The notes below the pieces were generated by a model. It did not search any database, was not told the origin of the DNA, and saw nothing but the letters and a program-made list of their open reading frames with translations. A DNA stretch of 64,000 nucleotides from CBDFKF01 sp965248765 (GTDB lineage: Bacteria > Pseudomonadota > Alphaproteobacteria > VGEJ01), in NCBI GenBank assembly GCA_965248765.1, contig CBDFKF010000004.1, positions 1,426,001 through 1,490,000 on the forward strand, read 5' to 3'. Positions 60,675 through 64,000 of the stretch are shown one piece after another. The position numbers were made by a program, and so were the translations under genes. How positions within the stretch are numbered: the stretch's first letter is position 1; each line of letters begins with the position of its first letter.

Positions 60675-60944
60675 CTAGGTCACCGGCCGACCGTCAGCGC
60701 CATCGATCGGCTGCGACAGGATCTTGAGCGCGACGTCGATTAGCGGCTGGGCGCGGGCGATGTCCTCGGCCGGGCAGGGCGGCGCTTTCGGCGCCCGCGT
60801 CGGAAAAAGATGGTTGTGCAGCTCGGCCCACACCACCGCGAACACGGCGGTTTGCAGCCGGCCGATCTCGGTATCGCTGCGCCAGGTCCGGCCGATCTCG
60901 CGAAACAGCCGGCTTACCGCCGGGCCTGCGCCGTAGCAGTCCCA
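60675..60944 (-). pseudogene. Cysteine-cluster protein, 3' half (separated from its 5' half by an integrase fragment)
   Basis: Read from the junction at about 60944, the frame gives WDCYGAGPAVSRLFREIGRT and LQTAVFAVVWAELHNHLF, ending at 60675. It continues exactly the 5' half found at 61664-61906, which ends EGYTA, to form a typical EGYTACRAYDCYGAGP region. It is read through from the integrase fragment in the same frame and has no start of its own. Confidence 0.75.
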
Positions 60945-61544
60945 CGTGCGGCGCTCGGACCGTCCCTGCCGGTAGCGCCGGATGCCCTTGCAGGGGTTGC
61001 TGCCCTCCGGCCGGTAACCCCAGGCTTCCGCCTGCCGCATGATCACCGACAGGATCGGCGCCGAGCGGTTCGCGGCGGCCGGGGTTGCGTGGAGCGAGCG
61101 AAACCAGGACTGCACGTCCCCGCGGGTTATCGCTCCGATGGGCCGTCCCTCGAAGAAGGGCAGGATCTGCTGGCGAAGGTAGATCCGGTTCACCTTGAGG
61201 GTTCCCGGTTTCCAGCGGCGGCCGTAGCGAGCGAAGACTCCTTCGGCGACCGTCTCGAACAGGGCTTGGCCGGGTGCCTCTGCATCGGGATCCCTGCCGT
61301 CGCGGAGAGCGGCCAGCATCGACCGGGCACGGCTGCGCGCCTCGGCCTCGGTCACGGTCTCCGCGTCACCGACGATCTTCCAGACCCGCCGGCCCCTGTG
61401 CTGGGCATGGATGAAGTAGCGCCTGGCGCCGGACGGCATCACCCGGACGCCATACCCCTTCAGCACGGCGTCCCGGACATCGCGAACCTTGCGGCTCGGC
61501 CTGAGCGCGTGGACCCGGCGCTGCGTGAGGCGGACTCCTGGCAT
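60942..61544 (-). pseudogene. Tyrosine recombinase N-terminal fragment inserted into a gene
   Basis: The first 200 codons read as the DUF4102-type N-terminal and core-binding domains of a phage-type integrase (RLTQRRVHALRPSRKVRDVR, then FARYGRRWKPGTLKVNRIYL and SVIMRQAEAWGYRPEGSNPC). The frame leaves integrase sequence right after RRYRQGRSERR, just before the catalytic domain with its R-H-R-Y residues, and enters the host gene at TWDCYGAG. It cannot recombine DNA. It is a relic of an insertion of roughly 720 bp that split the cysteine-cluster gene. Confidence 0.8.
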
Positions 61545-61663
61545 GATTGTGCTTCCCCGATTCTGTTGCAGCGGGGTGCGAAAACCGGTTGATTTTCGCG
61601 CCCGATGACAGTAGAAACGGAAAGATGTTCCAACTATATCAGACGGTTAGAACCGAAGGTGCG

Positions 61664-61906
61664 TCACGCCGTGTAGCCTTCTACCTCGAGCCGGTCGAAG
61701 ATGCGGCACCGCATGGTGTCGAGATCGAGGTTCTGGCACGGGGTTGCACCCGGCTTCTGGTAGTGCGGCCAATCGAAGCGCGGGGCGAAGCAGCAGAGGC
61801 CATCGCAGTTGGCGCAATCAGGCCCGAGCCTGCTCGGCTCCGGGCGGTGGCCGGCGACGATCGGTTCGGCGATGCGATCGGGGACACCGGGATCGGGCGC
61901 GGGCAT
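61664..61906 (-). pseudogene. Cysteine-cluster protein, 5' half
   Basis: The 80 codons begin MPAPDPGVPDRIAEPIVAGH and hold CANCDGLCCFAPRFDWPHYQ and CQNLDLDTMRCRIFDRLEVE, a CxxCxxxCC cluster of the YkgJ-like or pentapeptide-repeat N-terminal kind. It stops at EGYTA (61664), where the integrase insertion begins. An ATG 27 bp upstream (61933) is an alternative start. The intact ancestor would have been about 170 residues. Confidence 0.75.
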
Positions 61907-62003
61907 CCGCGATCTTAGCACCCTGGGCCGCATGGGCCGTCCCCGCCGACCTCTCCTCGAACTTCGCCGAAAAGGGGCGAGGCGGAGGACCGAAACGCAA
62001 GGC

Positions 62004-62603
62004 TTACGGCGCGGCTGCGCGCACTGGATAGAACTGGGTGAACACCCAATCGTCGGCGGCACTCGCCTCGTGGCAGGCGTTGCAGGCGTCGGCCGGGAAG
62101 GCGGTAGCCGTGCTCGCGGGCACGTGGCCGAAGCTGAAATAGGCCCAGTTGCCGGGTTCGTCGGGAAAATGCGCCTTGCTCTTGTAGGTGATTTCGAGCC
62201 CGGAGAACTCGCCTATGAAATAGCCGCGGCCCCTCACCTGGTCGGTCGAGCCGTCCTCGTTGGCATCCTCGCTCAGAACCAACGAAAGCTCCTTGGCGAT
62301 CAACGTCCCCTCCCGGAACTCACCTGTCTTCGCGTAGTGCTCGTAGCTCACCGGATCAATGTAGACGCTGTGGAACTCTGGGAACGACGCCTCACCGTCG
62401 TTGAGCGCATTGGGCGTGAGGGGCGTACCGATGTAGACCCACCGGCGCCAACCCTCGGGACGAATCAGCGCGCCGCCCGCGGTGAACTCGGCCTCGTAGG
62501 CCGACTGCGCCTCGACATCCGGTGCCGGAGCAGTCGATAGCGCGGCGGCGCATGCGAGCACCGCGGCCGCCAGAGCTGAATTACTTTTCCAACTGATCTT
62601 CAT
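62004..62603 (-). CDS. Secreted cytochrome P460 family protein
   Basis: This 199-residue protein has a signal peptide (LAAAVLACAAALSTAPA, cut near residue 33) and a cytochrome P460 fold. The haem motif CNACH lies near the C-terminus and EFHSVYIDPVSYEHYAKTGE near the middle. Cytochromes P460 oxidise hydroxylamine or detoxify NO and hydroxylamine in the periplasm. The Lys crosslink of true P460 cannot be confirmed by eye. A cupredoxin gene lies directly upstream on the same strand. Confidence 0.88.
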   Translation of the reverse strand: MKISWKSNSALAAAVLACAAALSTAPAPDVEAQSAYEAEFTAGGALIRPEGWRRWVYIGTPLTPNALNDGEASFPEFHSVYIDPVSYEHYAKTGEFREGTLIAKELSLVLSEDANEDGSTDQVRGRGYFIGEFSGLEITYKSKAHFPDEPGNWAYFSFGHVPASTATAFPADACNACHEASAADDWVFTQFYPVRAAAP

Positions 62604-62624
62604 CTTTCTCCTCCTTTTGCGCGC

Positions 62625-63025
62625 TCAGTTCGCGCGCAGATCCGCCGTGAGATGCGGTTCGCCCTGGTCCGGCGGGTCGGTCCGCGCGATGGTGAGGCGC
62701 GCCTTCATCGACGGATGGAAGCTACAGAAATAAGCGGCGACTTGAGTCTCCTCGACCACCATTCGCCACTCACCGCCCGGCTCGATCTCGCCGGAATCCC
62801 AGCTCCCGTCGGCGGCCGTGACCGTGTGGGGGACGATGTCGTGATTGATCCACACCACCACGTCGCCGCGTTCAGCACGCTCGCCGCCGGCGCGAACTTG
62901 AGGCTCCGGATCTCGATGACGACATGTTGCTCCGCGGCCAGCTTACCGTCGGGTCCGAGAAAGACGGCGATCGTGGCTGCAAGTGCTGCCACGATCAGCC
63001 TGGTTGATGTTGGTTGCCGGATCAT
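62625..63025 (-). pseudogene. Secreted cupredoxin, apparent single-base frameshift
   Basis: The 5' frame (ATG at 63025) reads RLIVAALAATIAVFLGPDGK as a signal peptide and then VVIEIRSLKFAPAASVLNA. The 3' frame (to 62625) reads VVVWINHDIVPHTVTAADGS and VAAYFCSFHPSMKARLTI, which holds the copper ligands His, Cys, His and Met of a plastocyanin-like protein. The two join if one base is added at a C pair near 62866 (giving NAGDVVVW). So the gene is one cupredoxin of about 130 residues. It would carry electrons next to the cytochrome P460 gene 21 bp downstream. Confidence 0.7.
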
Positions 63026-63029
63026 CGAC

Positions 63030-63482
63030 CTAGCTCGTGAGTGCGTTCACCATCATCTCGGCGTGCTTTTCATGCGCCTTGAAGATGATGAGCGCCTCCT
63101 CGAACAGCGCCTTGACTTGGGGGTGCTCGATATTGGGGATGAAGGTACCCCCGACGAGCGCGTTGACCGCCTGGTGATAGCCAAGCTCGTTCTCGGCATA
63201 GCGGCGATCGAAGGCCGCACCGCTCAACTGGCTCATCTCCGCGATCAACTGGTCCGCCTGCTCGTTGAGCTGGCCGCGGATCATGGTCCGGGCAAACTCG
63301 TGAATGGCCGGGTTCTTGGAGATCGCCAGCGCCAGATGGGCGTAGCGGATGTCGATCACATCAGCAGTGTAGGCGACGTGCGCGATCTCCAGATCGCTGA
63401 GATCGGCCGGCGATACCGCAACGGCGCTGACGGAAAAGGCCGAGACGAGGGCAAGCGAGGCAATCAGTACTCTCTTCAACAT
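63030..63482 (-). CDS. DUF4142 secreted protein
   Basis: This 150-residue protein has a signal peptide (VLIASLALVSAFSVSA) and a helical DUF4142 core with AFDRRYAENELGYHQAVNAL and AHEKHAEMMVNAL, a ferritin-like bundle without its metal ligands clearly visible. Such proteins are often periplasmic and stress-related. Its stop is 4 bp before the cupredoxin start, so the three genes (DUF4142, cupredoxin, P460) form one operon. Confidence 0.88.
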   Translation of the reverse strand: MLKRVLIASLALVSAFSVSAVAVSPADLSDLEIAHVAYTADVIDIRYAHLALAISKNPAIHEFARTMIRGQLNEQADQLIAEMSQLSGAAFDRRYAENELGYHQAVNALVGGTFIPNIEHPQVKALFEEALIIFKAHEKHAEMMVNALTS

Positions 63483-63535
63483 GACGGTGTTCTCCTTTTT
63501 GGCGATTCGGCGGGAAGCCCCCCGCCGTGGGGTGG

Positions 63536-63715
63536 CTATCTAGAAAAGCCGCGTTTGTTCGGTCGTCCGTGTCCGCCCCGGCGCGGCCCTGCATCGATCA
63601 CGTAGCCTCCGGGTGACAGCGCCATCGCATAGGGCGCGACGGCGTGGCGCCCGGCGAGATCTCTGAGCAGATCGCCGCGCAGTTCGGTCGCGTCGCGCGA
63701 GTCGGGCATGGCCAT
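63536..63715 (-). CDS. Possible small protein (59 codons), unsupported by homology
   Basis: The frame starts MAMPDSRDATELRGDLLRDL after a GGGGGAG sequence and ends HGRPNKRGFSR. Codon use is GC-rich like neighbouring genes. No family is recognised, and the region could equally be non-coding. It lies 53 bp upstream of the DUF4142 start. Confidence 0.25.
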   Translation of the reverse strand: MAMPDSRDATELRGDLLRDLAGRHAVAPYAMALSPGGYVIDAGPRRGGHGRPNKRGFSR

Positions 63716-64000
63716 GATGTTTCTCCCCCGGAAGGCGATGGCGACGGCTCTTGTCGCCAGTAGTTGGCCTCGGGCGAGGGCGACAAAGAAGTTTCTAACG
63801 GGAAGTAACGTGCTGTGCGGACCGGCTGCGAGAGCCGCATTGCCAATAGAAATCCGAACAAAAACATCGGCTTAAAGATGATGTAGCGTCAACATTCGGC
63901 AGCCGCGGCCCATGTCACAGAAACGTGAACCGGGCTGGCCGGCGCGCGGGCTACGCTCCCTCGGCAGTTTGGAATATCGGCTAATGGGGAGGAATATTTC
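63716..64000. other. Right-end non-coding region; nothing identified
   Basis: No gene or RNA is recognised. An A/T-rich stretch (63860-63900) is seen and TAATGGGGAGGAATATTT at the very end could be the leader of a gene starting outside the window. Confidence 0.3.

Noticed and set aside
63598..63867. 89-codon minus-strand frame at the right end
   Set aside because: It is Ser/Pro/Arg-rich with no folded-looking part and overlaps the better small frame 63536-63715.

Overview
The window comes from the chromosome of a high-GC alphaproteobacterium, most likely of the Rhodospirillales type. The housekeeping synteny supports this: infC, rpmI, rplT, pheS and pheT in a row, lepA beside a tRNA-Ser, a pyrimidine 5'-nucleotidase followed by dapD, and aroA, cmk, rpsA, sppA, ihfB and lapA in a row. 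A TIGR02300-type protein and a tRNA-Ala lie next to aroA. No species can be named from the sequence alone.

Positions 1 to about 13.8 kb are an integrated, phage-like element whose left end lies outside the window. Its minus strand carries a tightly overlapping replication and recombination module: a RuvC-like resolvase, a Toprim primase/helicase, a RecD-like helicase, a Cas4-like nuclease, a zinc-finger protein split by a frameshift, a probable ssDNA-binding protein and a RecA-like ATPase. Next come a sigma factor, a Com-like zinc finger and an XRE repressor with an ImmA/IrrE protease. The plus strand carries a four-gene cassette with 4-bp overlaps: a small protein, a DUF2924 protein, a large serine recombinase and an HTH protein. 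No capsid, tail or conjugation genes are visible. Three features suggest how the element is controlled. A 30-bp promoter-like motif occurs three times in 129-bp tandem repeats before the minus-strand module and once before the plus-strand cassette. An alphaproteobacterial LexA box lies in the divergent control region. A 9-bp repeat array sits in the 3' end of the primase gene and is a candidate origin.

From 14 to 34 kb is mostly core genome: translation genes (lepA, pheT, pheS, rplT, rpmI, infC with an ATA start, thrS), a TauD-type dioxygenase, two unrecognised proteins, a dihydroorotase in an operon with three glycosyltransferases, ygfZ, tag and a GNAT gene. From 34 to 43 kb follow an amidohydrolase lipoprotein, a membrane cyclase, mreB, and a rearranged stretch. 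In that stretch an IS21-ended element containing an IS1182-family remnant has removed the 5' part of yeaH but left spoVR intact. From 43 to 60 kb are dapD, the aroA-rpsA block, peroxiredoxin, two SEL1-repeat proteins, an aminotransferase, another amidohydrolase and a large flavin/cNMP-binding/ferredoxin fusion protein. From 60.6 kb to the end, an integrase fragment splits a cysteine-cluster gene. It is followed by a cluster of secreted proteins (cytochrome P460, cupredoxin, DUF4142).

Three genes (near 5.96, 35.4 and 62.87 kb) look broken by single-base changes in short homopolymers. That pattern could be real decay, but it also fits residual sequencing error.
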